DNA of 64,000 bases from VRUE01 sp963703895 (GCA_963703895.1 CAVPFX010000002.1:62001-126000); one strand, 5' to 3'. Shown: positions 1 to 7,528, counted from the stretch's first letter. The notes: generated by a model not told the origin, from the sequence alone. Translations and numbers: made by a program.

Positions 1-2
1 TG

Positions 3-125
3 AAAGAGCTTCGAGCCGAGATGAAAACCGGCTTCGAATCGATCAACCGCACGATGATCCACGGCGTCATCGCCCTCTCAGCCGCCTACATCGCCGGCTT
101 CGCAGCAATCGTTACCCAGCTTTAG
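3..125 (+). CDS. C-terminal end of small coiled-coil, membrane-anchored protein (5' truncated)
   Basis: Only the last 40 residues lie in the window; the 5' end is outside. The visible part begins KELRAEMKTGFESINRTM, an amphipathic helix that could be the end of a coiled coil, followed by a hydrophobic segment (VIALSAAYIAGFAAIV) and a TQL C-terminus at the stop codon 123-125. The same layout, charged heptad-like helix, one hydrophobic helix, ending ATQL, is seen in the small complete gene at 27852-28046, so the two are probably members of one family. The hydrophobic segment suggests membrane anchoring. No function can be assigned. Confidence 0.6.
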   Translation, partial: KELRAEMKTGFESINRTMIHGVIALSAAYIAGFAAIVTQL

Positions 126-152
126 CGGTTTAAGTTCAGGCCCATCAGGGCG

Positions 153-257
153 AGGTGGTCGGGTGCCACTCCCGTGGAGACCGTCGCGCAGCAGGTCGCT
201 TGAATCACTTCGCCTTGCAGGACCGGGAGCCTCCACGGGAGTGGCACCCGACCACCT
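153..257. repeat. Long hairpin element 1 (27-bp perfect stem, 51-nt loop)
   Basis: Positions 153-179 and 231-257 are perfect reverse complements (27 bp) around a 51-nt loop. The loop starts with ACCGTCGCGCAGC and ends with CCGGGAGC; the same two blocks appear, on the opposite strand, in the loop of the hairpin at 341-445. It lies between two convergent genes, so it could act as a transcription terminator, but stem length, loop conservation and the presence of two copies point to a repeated structured element. The rest of the 126-456 gap holds only this element, its partner and short unstructured flanks. Confidence 0.85.
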
Positions 258-340
258 TCCGCTGAAGCGTCAGACCAGCCGCGGAGATTGCCGCGCACGG
301 ATAGAGGTCGTCGCGCACGTACGGAGATGCCGGACACGGA

Positions 341-445
341 AAGAGGTAGAGGCGCCCTCTCCCGGAGGCTCCCGGTATGACGCTTGAACCCTGGCCCAAC
401 GACCAGCTGCGCGACGGTCTCCGGGAGAGGGCGCCTCTACCTCTT
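341..445. repeat. Long hairpin element 2 (27-bp perfect stem, 51-nt loop), inverted relative of element 1
   Basis: Positions 341-367 and 419-445 form a perfect 27-bp stem with a 51-nt loop, the same geometry as the element at 153-257. Read on the minus strand its loop starts ACCGTCGCGCAGC and ends ACCGGGAGC, matching the loop ends of element 1. The stem sequences differ at about 12 of 27 positions, yet each stem is perfectly paired, so differences are compensated on both arms. The element ends 11 bases before the stop codon of the tautomerase gene. Confidence 0.85.
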
Positions 446-456
446 AGCGCGCTGGG

Positions 457-636
457 CTAGCTCTCGTCTGCTTCGCCGATGATGAAGTCGGTCTTCTTCG
501 AGTCCGAGAACTTCACCCAGCAGTGATCGGGAGCAACCCCGGCGACGTCGATCAGGGCCGCTTCGATGCGCTTGGCGATCTCCGCCTTCTGCTCATCGGA
601 GCGACCCTCGTACCAGTTGACCTCGACAAACGGCAT
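457..636 (-). CDS. 4-oxalocrotonate tautomerase family protein (59 aa)
   Basis: This short gene encodes 59 residues beginning MPFVEVNWYEGRS. Proline directly after the initiator Met is the hallmark of the tautomerase superfamily, where the mature N-terminal Pro is the catalytic base. Length and pattern (beta strand FVEVNWYEG, a helix around residues 14-31, then a second strand WVKFSDS) fit 4-OT-like monomers of about 60 residues that assemble into oligomers. It starts 20 bases after the thioredoxin stop codon on the same strand and is probably cotranscribed with it. Substrate is unknown; family assignment rests on Pro2, size and strand-helix pattern. Confidence 0.75.
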   Translation of the reverse strand: MPFVEVNWYEGRSDEQKAEIAKRIEAALIDVAGVAPDHCWVKFSDSKKTDFIIGEADES

Positions 637-655
637 GCTGAGCCCGTGGTGTCGC

Positions 656-982
656 TTAGGCGAGAGCCGGCTCGAGCTCGGCCTCGAGGCGACGCTTGGG
701 CATCGCTCCGATCACCTTCTTGGCGATCGCCCCGTCCTTGAAGAGGATCAGGGTCGGGATCGAGAGGACTTCGTACTGAGCCGCCGTCTGCTGGTTCTCG
801 TCGACGTTGATGCTGACGATGTCGAGATCCTCGCGCTCGGCATCCATCTCCTCGAGCACGGGATGGACGACCCGGCAGGGTCCGCACCAGGGAGCCCAGA
901 AGTCGACTAGCACGGGGCCCTCGGCCTCGAGTACCTCTGACTTGAAGGTGGCATCGGTCACGTCGTTGAGTTTGCCTGTCAC
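656..982 (-). CDS. trxA: Thioredoxin
   Basis: A 108-residue protein with the redox motif WCGPC at residues 32-36 and the cis-proline of the thioredoxin fold at residue 79 (SIPTLILF). Length and fold order match classical cytosolic thioredoxin, which reduces protein disulfides using electrons from thioredoxin reductase. Start is GTG at 982, chosen because AGGAG lies about 10 bases upstream (minus strand, near 992-997). A TATACT hexamer on the minus strand at 1030-1035 is a possible -10 element. The tautomerase gene follows after 19 bases. Confidence 0.95.
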   Translation of the reverse strand: MTGKLNDVTDATFKSEVLEAEGPVLVDFWAPWCGPCRVVHPVLEEMDAEREDLDIVSINVDENQQTAAQYEVLSIPTLILFKDGAIAKKVIGAMPKRRLEAELEPALA

Positions 983-1069
983 TGAGATCGGTCTCCTGGG
1001 ATTGAGGTTCAGCGCTCAATACTTCAAAAAGTATAGCGAGGTAGGCAAGCCCTCCGGGACCGCCCCTCC

Positions 1070-1795
1070 TCACCGTCCATAGCGTAGAAGAGGCACCCGC
1101 CAGATCGCCTCGAGGACGATCGAGCGGCTCATCTTCGAGCTGCCGGTCTGCCGATCGCGGAAGACGATCGGCACCTCGACCACCTCGAAGCCGAGCTGGA
1201 TCGCCCGGTAAGTCACCTCGACCTGGAAGGCGTAGCCGCGCGAGCGCACGGCGCTGAGGTCGACCGCCTCCAGCACCTCGCGGCGAAAGCACTTGAAGCC
1301 GCCGGTGAGGTCGCGCACCCCCACGCCGAGCGCCAGCCGCGCGTAGGTGCTGCCCCCCTTGCTGATCGCCCGGCGCACCGCGCCCCAGTCGCTGACGCCG
1401 CCGCCGGGCACGTAGCGGGAGCCGATCACGACATCGGCGTGCTCGGCGGCCTGGAGCAGGCGCGGCAGGTAGGCCGGCTCATGCGAGAAGTCGGCGTCCA
1501 TCTCGATCAGCAGTCCGGCGCCGGCGGCGAGGGCGTGGCGGAAGCCGGCGATGTAGGCGGGGCCTAGACCTTCCTTGGTCTGACGGTGGAGGAAGTGGAC
1601 CGCCTCCTCCCGCGCCGCGAGCTCGGCGGCGATCCGCCCAGTTCCGTCGCTGGAGTTGTCGTCGACGATCAGAACCTGGGCATCGGCGGGCAACTTGTCG
1701 CGCGCGTCGGCGACCAGCCGCTCGATGTTGGTCGCCTCTTCGTAGGTGGGGAGGATGAGCCAGGCCGGCCCTCGCTCGGGTTCGCTTGCGGGCAT
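1070..1795 (-). CDS. Polyprenol monophosphomannose synthase-type glycosyltransferase (GT2)
   Basis: A 241-residue family 2 glycosyltransferase. Visible motifs are the nucleotide-sugar site VDDNSSDGT near residues 44-52, the metal-binding DADFSH near residue 98, GSRYVPGG, and GGFKCFRR; this set is typical of dolichol/polyprenol-phosphate mannose synthases such as mycobacterial Ppm1. There is no clear C-terminal membrane domain. The expected role is transfer of mannose from GDP-mannose to a polyprenyl phosphate for cell-envelope glycan or glycoprotein synthesis. A TAGCAT element lies about 10 bases before the start on the minus strand. Sugar and lipid specificity are inferred from the family. 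Confidence 0.85.
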   Translation of the reverse strand: MPASEPERGPAWLILPTYEEATNIERLVADARDKLPADAQVLIVDDNSSDGTGRIAAELAAREEAVHFLHRQTKEGLGPAYIAGFRHALAAGAGLLIEMDADFSHEPAYLPRLLQAAEHADVVIGSRYVPGGGVSDWGAVRRAISKGGSTYARLALGVGVRDLTGGFKCFRREVLEAVDLSAVRSRGYAFQVEVTYRAIQLGFEVVEVPIVFRDRQTGSSKMSRSIVLEAIWRVPLLRYGR

Positions 1796-1853
1796 CTGCG
1801 GGGCGATGCTATTGACGCGGCTGAGGGCAGGCTAAAGAGGCGCCGCGGCTCGC

Positions 1854-1859
1854 TAGCTT
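1854..1859 (+). promoter_or_regulatory. -10 element of a leaderless promoter for polX
   Basis: TAGCTT is followed by exactly six bases and then the ATG at 1866. With the usual 6-8 base distance from -10 to transcript start, the mRNA would begin at or next to the start codon. Confidence 0.55.
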
Positions 1860-1865
1860 GCAGGT

Positions 1866-3590
1866 ATGACCAACGCTGAGATCGCCGCCGCCCTGGAAGA
1901 GCTCGGCGTGCTCTACGAGCTCGACGGCGCGGTCAAATACCGCGTGCTCGCCTACGGCACGGCGGCCAAGGCGATCCGCGAAAGCCCGGTCTCGGTCGCC
2001 GACCTGGCGGCGGCTGGGCGGGCGACCGAGGTCCCCGGGGTGGGCAAGACCCTGGCGGAAAAGATCGACGCTCTGATCGCGACCGGCGAGATCCCGGCGG
2101 CGGTGAAGCTGAAGGCGAAGTTCCCGCCGACGCTGATCGAGGTGACGCGGGTGCCGGGCGTGGGGGCGAAGACGGCGCGGCGGCTCTTCGACGAGCTCGG
2201 CGTCGCCACTCTGGATGACCTCAGGGAGGCGGCGGAGGGCGAACGGATCCGCGAGATGAAAGGCCTCGGGCCGAAAGCCGAGGAGAACGTGCTGGCGGGG
2301 CTGGAGCGCCTGGGCGAACCGGGCCAGGGGAGCGGCCGCGTGCTGCTCTCGATGGCCAAGCCGATCGCCGAGGAGCTGGCGCGGGCCCTGCGCGAGCATC
2401 CCGCCGCCGACCGGGTCGAGGTGGCGGGCTCGGTGCGCCGCTGGGCCGAGACCTGCAAGGACATCGACCTGATCGCGACCGCCACCGAGCCGCAGGCGCT
2501 GGCCGAGCACTTGGTCGCCAGCCCGCTGATCGCGGCGGCGGGGAAACCGGGCCCCAACGGCGTGCGGGCGCAAACCCAGAATGGGATCTCGGTCGACCTG
2601 CGGATCGTCGCGCCGCAGGCGTTCGGCAACCTGCTGCAGCACTTCACCGGCTCCCAGGCGCACAACGTGCAGCTGCGCGAGGACGCCGTCTCCCGCGGCC
2701 TCTCGGTCTCCGAGCACGGGATCACCGAGACAGAGAGCGGCAAGGTCGAGCTCTGCGCTAGCGAGGAGGCGGTCTACGAGCAGCTCGGCTACGCCTACAT
2801 CGAGCCGGAGCTGCGCGAGGGCCGCGGCGAGCTGAAGGCGGCGCGCGAGGACAAGCTGCCGGCGCTGGTCTCGCTCGACGACGTCCGCGGCGACCTGCAC
2901 TCCCACACCACCCTCTCCGACGGCCGCAACACGCTGGAGGAGATGGCCGAAGCCGGCCGCGAGCGCGGCTACGCCTACATGGCGGTCACCGACCACTCCG
3001 CCAGTCACGGCTTCGGCGACCACGTCACCGCCGAGCGCCTCTGGGAGCGGATCGACGAGGTCGCCGACTGGAACAAGGGCAAGCGCGGCTTCCGCCTGCT
3101 CGCCGGCTCGGAGGTCAACATCGGCCTCGACGGCTCGCTCGACTACCCCGAGGACCTGCTCGAGGCGCTCGACTGGGTCATCGCCAGCATCCATACCTCC
3201 TTCGCGGTCTCCGAAAAAGAGATGACGGCGCGGGTGCTGGCGGCGATCGAGAACCCCCAGGTCGACTGCATCGGCCACCCCACCGGCCGCTTGATCGGCC
3301 GCCGCGAGCCCTACGGGATCGACGTCGAGGCGGTGGCCGAGGCGGCCGCCCGCACCGGCACGATGATCGAGATCAACGGCAACCCCAACCGCCGCGATCT
3401 CTCCGAGCAGCATGCGCGACTGGCGGTGGACGCCGGGGTGACGATCGTGCTCAATACCGATGCGCACGGGGTGGAGACGCTTAACAACATGTCTTATGCC
3501 GTGGCCACCGCGAGGCGAGCCTGGCTCGGGCCACAGGACATCGCCAACACTCGTGGGTGGGCCGACTTCAAGAAGCTGCTGAAGCGGTAG
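1866..3590 (+). CDS. polX: DNA polymerase X family protein with C-terminal PHP domain
   Basis: A 574-residue bacterial PolX. The N-terminal part holds helix-hairpin-helix segments (VPGVGKTLAEKI, VPGVGAKTARRL, MKGLGPKAEEN), followed by the nucleotidyltransferase palm with GSVRR, the Asp pair in CKDIDL and a later VDLRI that would supply the third metal-binding acidic residue. The C-terminal PHP phosphoesterase has DLHSHTTLSDG, TDHS, GSEVNI, SIHTSF, GHPTGR, EINGNP and NTDAH, so the metal site appears intact. Bacterial PolX proteins act in gap filling during base excision repair, with PHP supplying 3' end processing. Transcription appears leaderless. A long hairpin begins at the stop codon. Confidence 0.95.
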   Translation: MTNAEIAAALEELGVLYELDGAVKYRVLAYGTAAKAIRESPVSVADLAAAGRATEVPGVGKTLAEKIDALIATGEIPAAVKLKAKFPPTLIEVTRVPGVGAKTARRLFDELGVATLDDLREAAEGERIREMKGLGPKAEENVLAGLERLGEPGQGSGRVLLSMAKPIAEELARALREHPAADRVEVAGSVRRWAETCKDIDLIATATEPQALAEHLVASPLIAAAGKPGPNGVRAQTQNGISVDLRIVAPQAFGNLLQHFTGSQAHNVQLREDAVSRGLSVSEHGITETESGKVELCASEEAVYEQLGYAYIEPELREGRGELKAAREDKLPALVSLDDVRGDLHSHTTLSDGRNTLEEMAEAGRERGYAYMAVTDHSASHGFGDHVTAERLWERIDEVADWNKGKRGFRLLAGSEVNIGLDGSLDYPEDLLEALDWVIASIHTSFAVSEKEMTARVLAAIENPQVDCIGHPTGRLIGRREPYGIDVEAVAEAAARTGTMIEINGNPNRRDLSEQHARLAVDAGVTIVLNTDAHGVETLNNMSYAVATARRAWLGPQDIANTRGWADFKKLLKR

Positions 3591-3721
3591 GGCGTCGGGG
3601 GTCGTCTCGCGGGTACCTATGCACCGCCTTGCAGGCGGTGCGATCTTGTGCCGCTTCGCGGCTCGACTTCACTCTGCGGAGCCGCTTCGCGGAGCACCCG
3701 CGAGACGACCCCCGACGCCCT
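3589..3721. repeat. Long hairpin element 3 (26-bp perfect stem) between convergent genes
   Basis: Positions 3589-3614 and 3696-3721 are perfect reverse complements, with an 81-nt loop that contains its own 8-bp hairpin (3621-3628 with 3634-3641). The stem starts inside the polX stop codon and ends 16 bases before the SIMPL-domain gene stop, so it can serve as a bidirectional terminator. The outer stem begins AGG..GTCGGG like element 1, and the loop also begins ACC and ends GGAGC, so it may be a longer relative of the two elements near the window start. Confidence 0.8.
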
Positions 3722-3736
3722 TGTGGCTGTCGCGGC

Positions 3737-4417
3737 TTATTCGAGCGCGAAAACGACGCGGACGGTGGCCGTGACTGTGGAGGCGCCAGGTTTGGCCGGC
3801 GGGGTGGGCGCCGCGTCGGCTGCTCCCTTGGGGCTGGCGCGGCCTTCGACCGGGACGGCTTCCGTGGCTTCTTCGATCGTCAGTGCTGGTCCGAGGGTTG
3901 CGCCGGCGCGGGTGGCGAGGGTCGCGGCCTTTGATTTGGCTTGGTCGAAGGCTGCCAGCAGCGTGTTGTTGTAGGCGGCTTCGGGGTTGGCGGCGAAGAA
4001 GTCGGGGCCGCGGGTGCCGGTGGCGCCGGCTGCGACTGCGGCGTTGACCAGTTCACCTGCTCGCGCTGGCTCATGGAGGACCACGCCGACGCCCTCGGAG
4101 GCGCGGAAGAGGGTGTGTTTGTCGCGGCTGATCTTGCGGACCGAGATCGCGCCAGTGGTGACGTCGCCGGGGCCGATGCCGGGGGTGGCCTGGACGGCTG
4201 CGATCACGGCGCGCAGCTTCACCGCAACGACGCGCAGGGCGGCCCCCCGCGATTTACGTTCCTTGCTGACCGAGAAGCCGAGCTTGGCGGCGTCGTTGGG
4301 GACTTTCTGGGTGGCCGAGCCCTTGACGGTGACGGTGCGTTCGACCGCGCTGGCGCTCGCTGGCAACAGGAAGGCGAGCGCCAGGATCCCCGCGCACAAC
4401 GAAAGGCACCGCTGCAT
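3737..4417 (-). CDS. Secreted SIMPL-domain (DUF541) protein
   Basis: About 226 residues. The chosen start (MQRCLSLCAGILALAFLLPASASA) gives a signal peptide with an ASA cleavage site; its ATG at 4417 overlaps the TGA of the upstream lectin-like gene, which supports coupling. The mature part begins VERTVTVKGSATQKVPNDAAKLGFSVS, the typical opening of SIMPL/DUF541 proteins, with alternating strand-helix pattern and a typical ending TVTATVRVVF. The family occurs in periplasmic or surface proteins of largely unknown role. A longer N-terminus from 4456 is possible but would hide the signal peptide. Confidence 0.85.
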   Translation of the reverse strand: MQRCLSLCAGILALAFLLPASASAVERTVTVKGSATQKVPNDAAKLGFSVSKERKSRGAALRVVAVKLRAVIAAVQATPGIGPGDVTTGAISVRKISRDKHTLFRASEGVGVVLHEPARAGELVNAAVAAGATGTRGPDFFAANPEAAYNNTLLAAFDQAKSKAATLATRAGATLGPALTIEEATEAVPVEGRASPKGAADAAPTPPAKPGASTVTATVRVVFALE

Positions 4418-5352
4418 CAGTGCTTGCCTTTGCCCTTCCCTTTTTTCTTGCCGCACTTCTTCTTCTTGCCCTTACCTTTTTGCTTTGAAACCGAAGCCTT
4501 TTTGCCGCTGGCTTTTTTGTGTTTGCCTTTCGCCTTCGCTTTCCCGCAGCGATGGTTCTTCTTTTTCTCTGTCGCCGCCGCTGGCGCGGGGGCGATGGCG
4601 GGGTCCGGCTTGCCGAAGCGCCAGCTGAGCACGTCGTGTACCGAGTTGTGGGCTCCGGTGGCGGCGGTAAAGCCGGCGTAGGCGGTGCTGCCGATCGGTG
4701 CCAGGGAGATCGCCTGGTCAAGCAACGGACTCGCCGGCTTGGCGGCCGACTGGCTCAGATAGACCCTCATGTGTTGCGCCGCGGCGTCGAACTCGACCCA
4801 GCCGTAGACCGGGCTGCCATAGATCGAGAAGGGGAGAGCAGCGCCGCAGGGAGCGCTCGGTCCTCCCTCGTTCGCGCAGGCGAGGTGGTTCAGAAGATTG
4901 CCTTCGCTGAGGATCGCAACGTGATTGCCGGCCGGGTCGCCTTCGTTGTGGAAGCTGTCGAACTCGACCGCGATGCTGGGGGCGATGTCGCCGTAGCCGA
5001 GCGAGCCGCCGAGCCCGCTGCCGCCGCTGAGGCCCTCGCTCTGGACGACGAAGGCAAGTCCGTCTGCCGGTCGCACGTCGCAACAGGTGAAGTCGTGCAT
5101 CGAGATCTGGAACTGCGTCTCCCACGACTGCTGGGGATCGATCGGCGTGGTCGCGAAGACGCTTCCGGCTTTGTTCGCGAGCGCGGGGGTGAGGCGCAGC
5201 ACGCCGCCTTCGGCGACGGCGCTGCCGTTGAGCGTCAGCCCGGTCGTGCTGGCGAAGCTCGGGTAGTCGAAGAACGTCGCGGCGCCGGCGGGTGCAACGA
5301 GAATGAGCGAGGCAAGCAGCGACAGCGAAAGGCCGCAGAGTCGACGAATCAA
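4417..5352 (-). CDS. Secreted L-type-lectin-like protein with Lys-rich C-terminal tail
   Basis: 311 residues. A signal peptide (MIRRLCGLSLSLLASLILVAPAGAA) is followed by a beta-rich domain resembling legume-type lectins: FxYxxFxSxxGLTLNGSA near the start, DGLAFVVQ, IAVEFDSFHN with the metal-binding Asp/Asn region, and GWVEFDAAAQHMRVYLSQS. From about residue 258 the protein becomes a tail of roughly 50 residues, mostly Lys, Gly and Ala with two Cys. The TTG start at 5352 is chosen because GGAGGG lies four bases upstream. Sugar binding is inferred from the fold only. The basic tail resembles those of the secreted proteins at 31-46 kb. Confidence 0.8.
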   Translation of the reverse strand: MIRRLCGLSLSLLASLILVAPAGAATFFDYPSFASTTGLTLNGSAVAEGGVLRLTPALANKAGSVFATTPIDPQQSWETQFQISMHDFTCCDVRPADGLAFVVQSEGLSGGSGLGGSLGYGDIAPSIAVEFDSFHNEGDPAGNHVAILSEGNLLNHLACANEGGPSAPCGAALPFSIYGSPVYGWVEFDAAAQHMRVYLSQSAAKPASPLLDQAISLAPIGSTAYAGFTAATGAHNSVHDVLSWRFGKPDPAIAPAPAAATEKKKNHRCGKAKAKGKHKKASGKKASVSKQKGKGKKKKCGKKKGKGKGKH

Positions 5353-5388
5353 GGGTCCCTCCCATAAAGACGAGTCAGATACGTCGTC

Positions 5389-5416
5389 AGTCTATTTCCC
5401 CTGACGGAGTCAGCAA
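5389..5416 (-). promoter_or_regulatory. Putative promoter of the lectin-like/SIMPL operon
   Basis: On the minus strand TTGCTG (5411-5416) and TAGACT (5389-5394) are separated by 16 bases, a plausible -35/-10 pair about 37 bases before the TTG start. Confidence 0.4.
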
Positions 5417-5419
5417 TGC

Positions 5420-5932
5420 CTAGGTGCGCGGGCGGCTGCTGCGCAGCCCCGGCGTGCGGACGAGCTGGATCGGGCGCAGGGCGGAGTTGGGGACGACGTA
5501 GAACTTGACCCCGTCGCGCTGCTCGATCGCCAGCACGGCTCCCTCGCGGCTGTGCCAGGCGAGTGAGACGAGCAGCGCGTAGCCGGCGCCGATCGCGGCG
5601 ACGCCGGGGAAGAAGACCCCAAGGGTGCCGGCGCCGACAGCGGTGAGGGCGACCGGCCAGAGCCGGGCGAAGGCGATCCGCGCCGGCGACTCGGGTGGCA
5701 GCGAGGTCGCTGTGCGGGCCCCGGCAAGCGCGTCGCGCAGGCTCTCGGTCGCCCGGCTCGGGCGCCCGAGGTAGAAGCCGACGACGAGCGCGATTAGCCA
5801 CCAGGCCGCCGCGACCGTGAGGGTCGTCGCGTCGCTATCGCGATTGACCGCGATGGCCGTGATCGCCGCCAGCGCGGTCGCCTCGGCGCCGGTGAGCAGG
5901 ACGGTGACGCGCAGCAGGTCCGTGTAGGGCAT
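5420..5932 (-). CDS. Predicted integral membrane protein of unknown function (170 aa)
   Basis: The sequence has about four hydrophobic helices: around residues 8-28, 40-56, 92-110 and 112-128, separated by a loop with an Arg/Ser-rich stretch (GRPSRATESLRDALAGARTATS). The C-terminal soluble part contains EGAVLAIEQRDGVKFYVVPNSALRPIQLVRTPG. It starts two bases after the trehalose-phosphatase stop codon and is therefore probably cotranscribed with that gene. I do not recognise a family. It is unlikely to be a shadow because the hydrophobic pattern is regular and the reading frame is in register with the operon. Confidence 0.65.
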   Translation of the reverse strand: MPYTDLLRVTVLLTGAEATALAAITAIAVNRDSDATTLTVAAAWWLIALVVGFYLGRPSRATESLRDALAGARTATSLPPESPARIAFARLWPVALTAVGAGTLGVFFPGVAAIGAGYALLVSLAWHSREGAVLAIEQRDGVKFYVVPNSALRPIQLVRTPGLRSSRPRT

Positions 5933-5934
5933 CG

Positions 5935-6756
5935 CTAGACGGCCAGCTCCTCGAGCAGGTCAACCCAGCCGTCGGGCCCGTCGACGGCGAGATCGCACTC
6001 TTCGGTCAGCGCCGGCGGCGCCTCGGGTGAGATCACCCCGACACAGAGCACCGAGTCCAACTCGCCTTCATCCCTGAGCTCGCGCAGGCGGCGGAAGGCA
6101 TCGAGGTCGGTGCGGTCATCGCCGGCGAAGACGGCGGTGGAGATGTCCTCACCGGCGAGCAGCGCGGCCACGGCCGCGTCCTTGCCACCGCCCCCGAGCG
6201 GCCGCAGCTCCAGGACCTTGCGACCCCAGCGCGGTTCCAGCTCGGCCCGGCCCGCCTCGGCGGCGATCTCGTGGGCGCGGGCCTCGGCCCCACGCTCGTC
6301 CTCGGCACCGCGCCAGTGCAAGGACTGGATCGGCCCCTTGTCCTCGAGCCGGAAGCCGGCCGCGGCCAGTTCCTCGCCGTCGAGGCCGGCGAGGAACTCC
6401 GCCGCCACCTGCTCGGCGCCGGCCAGGGCCGGGTCGAGCTGCGGCTCGGCCTGGCCCGGCATCAGCAGCTCGAGGCCGTGGTTGCCGGCGTAGGCGATCT
6501 CCTCGACCCCGACCAGCCGGCGCGCCTCCAGCGCCCGCCGGCCCGAGATGCAACCGACCAGGCCGAAGCGCCGATTCAGCGTCCGCAACAGCTCGCTTGC
6601 CCGCGGCGGCACGGCGGCCAGCTCGGGGCGCGCGACGATCGGGGCCAGGGTGCCGTCGACGTCGGTGAGGATCGCGGCGCGGGCGGGGTCGGCGCGCAGC
6701 GGCGCCAGCGGCGAGTGCCCGGTGCCGCCTTCCCCTGTCTCGTCTACGGGAGGCAC
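5935..6756 (-). CDS. otsB: Trehalose-6-phosphate phosphatase
   Basis: 273 residues of the HAD-superfamily OtsB type. Motif I is TDVDGTL (residues 31-37, nucleophile and acid Asp), motif II is in CISGRR, motif III region is KVLELRPLGGGGKDAAV with the conserved Lys, and motif IV is FAGDDRTDLDAF. The enzyme removes phosphate from trehalose-6-phosphate in compatible-solute synthesis. No trehalose-6-phosphate synthase is in the window. GTG at 6756 lies six bases from a GATACT element on the minus strand, so the transcript is probably leaderless; the start codons of this gene and the divergent permease are only 20 bases apart. Confidence 0.9.
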   Translation of the reverse strand: MPPVDETGEGGTGHSPLAPLRADPARAAILTDVDGTLAPIVARPELAAVPPRASELLRTLNRRFGLVGCISGRRALEARRLVGVEEIAYAGNHGLELLMPGQAEPQLDPALAGAEQVAAEFLAGLDGEELAAAGFRLEDKGPIQSLHWRGAEDERGAEARAHEIAAEAGRAELEPRWGRKVLELRPLGGGGKDAAVAALLAGEDISTAVFAGDDRTDLDAFRRLRELRDEGELDSVLCVGVISPEAPPALTEECDLAVDGPDGWVDLLEELAV

Positions 6757-6776
6757 GGCCTTAGTATCGCGGCACG
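6757..6776. promoter_or_regulatory. 20-bp divergent overlapping promoters (otsB / TauE-like permease)
   Basis: The entire intergenic region is 20 bases. On the minus strand GATACT (6763-6768) lies six bases before the otsB GTG; on the plus strand TATCGC (6765-6770) lies six bases before the permease ATG, or TAGTAT nine bases before it. The two -10 elements overlap, which implies mutually exclusive polymerase binding and leaderless transcripts in both directions. Confidence 0.5.
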
Positions 6777-7160
6777 ATGGCGCCCGACTTCGCGATGCCC
6801 TCCCACCGCCTGCTCAAGCTGGCGGCGATCGGCACGCTGGCAGGGGCGTTCAGCGGCCTCTTCGGCGTCGGCGGCGGCACGGTCATCGTTCCCCTGCTGA
6901 TCTTCTGGTTCGGCTTCGGCGAGCGCCTGGCGACCGGCACCAGCCTCGCCGCGATCGTCCTCATCGGCCTGCTCGGCGCCCTCGCCCAGGGCGGCCTCTA
7001 CGGCAACGTGCACGTCGTCACCGGCTTGCTGCTGACGATACCGGCGGTAGTCGGGGTGATCGCCGGCACCGCGATCCAGCAGCGCATCCCCCAGCGCGCC
7101 GTCTCCCTGCTCTTCGCCGGCCTCCTGGTCGCGATAGCGATCGAGTTGATCCTCAAGTGA
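6777..7160 (+). CDS. TauE/SafE-family permease, N-terminal half protein
   Basis: 127 residues with about four hydrophobic helices. The motif SGLFGVGGGTVIVPLL is the signature of each half of TauE/SafE (DUF81) anion or sulfite exporters, followed by GTSLAAIVLIGLLGALAQG. A usual TauE/SafE protein is about 250 residues with two such halves; this gene encodes only the first. Its TGA overlaps the GTG of the next gene, which encodes the second half. Either the transporter is a naturally split heteromer, or a single missing base near 7157 has separated one gene. Substrate unknown. Confidence 0.8.
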   Translation: MAPDFAMPSHRLLKLAAIGTLAGAFSGLFGVGGGTVIVPLLIFWFGFGERLATGTSLAAIVLIGLLGALAQGGLYGNVHVVTGLLLTIPAVVGVIAGTAIQQRIPQRAVSLLFAGLLVAIAIELILK

Positions 7161-7528
7161 ACGAGCTCGCTGCAATTCTGATCGCGGTCGCCGGCGGCCT
7201 TGCCGGCGGCTTGGTGGGCGTCGGCGGCGGTGTGCTCTTCGTCCCCGCGCTGACGGTCTTCCTCGGCCTCACCCAGGTCGAGGGCGAGTCGACTTCGCTG
7301 CTGATGATCGTCATCGTCGCCCTCGTCGGCGCCTATCGCCAGAACGGCTACGGCAACGTCAGGCTGCGCGAGGCGCTGGTGATCGGCGCCCTCTCACCGC
7401 TCGGGGTGCTGGTCGGCGTCGCGATCTCCAACGAGATCCCCGCCCGGGCGCTGGAACTGGCCTTCGCCGCCCTCGCCCTCTTCATGGCCTACACCCTCGT
7501 CCGCCGCGCCCTCTCCACCCCCGCCTAA
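7157..7528 (+). CDS. TauE/SafE-family permease, C-terminal half protein
   Basis: 123 residues starting at GTG 7157, overlapping the previous stop by GTGA. It carries a second copy of the half-transporter signature, GGLVGVGGGVLFVPAL, then GESTSLLMIVIVALVGAYRQ and two more hydrophobic helices. Together with the preceding protein it makes one complete two-repeat TauE/SafE transporter. There is no Shine-Dalgarno of its own visible, so expression would depend on coupling. Adding one base between AAG and TGA would fuse both frames into one 250-residue protein of normal size. Confidence 0.8.
   Translation: MNELAAILIAVAGGLAGGLVGVGGGVLFVPALTVFLGLTQVEGESTSLLMIVIVALVGAYRQNGYGNVRLREALVIGALSPLGVLVGVAISNEIPARALELAFAALALFMAYTLVRRALSTPA

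Noticed and set aside
153..445. CRISPR-like repeat pair at the window start
   Set aside because: The repeats are inverted, only two, and pair with themselves; there is no array of regularly spaced direct repeats and no cas gene.
1809..3467. Long minus-strand open frame opposite polX (552 codons)
   Set aside because: It is the antisense shadow of a conserved gene; its product is Arg/Gly/Asp-rich low-complexity sequence without motifs, as expected from G/C third-position bias.
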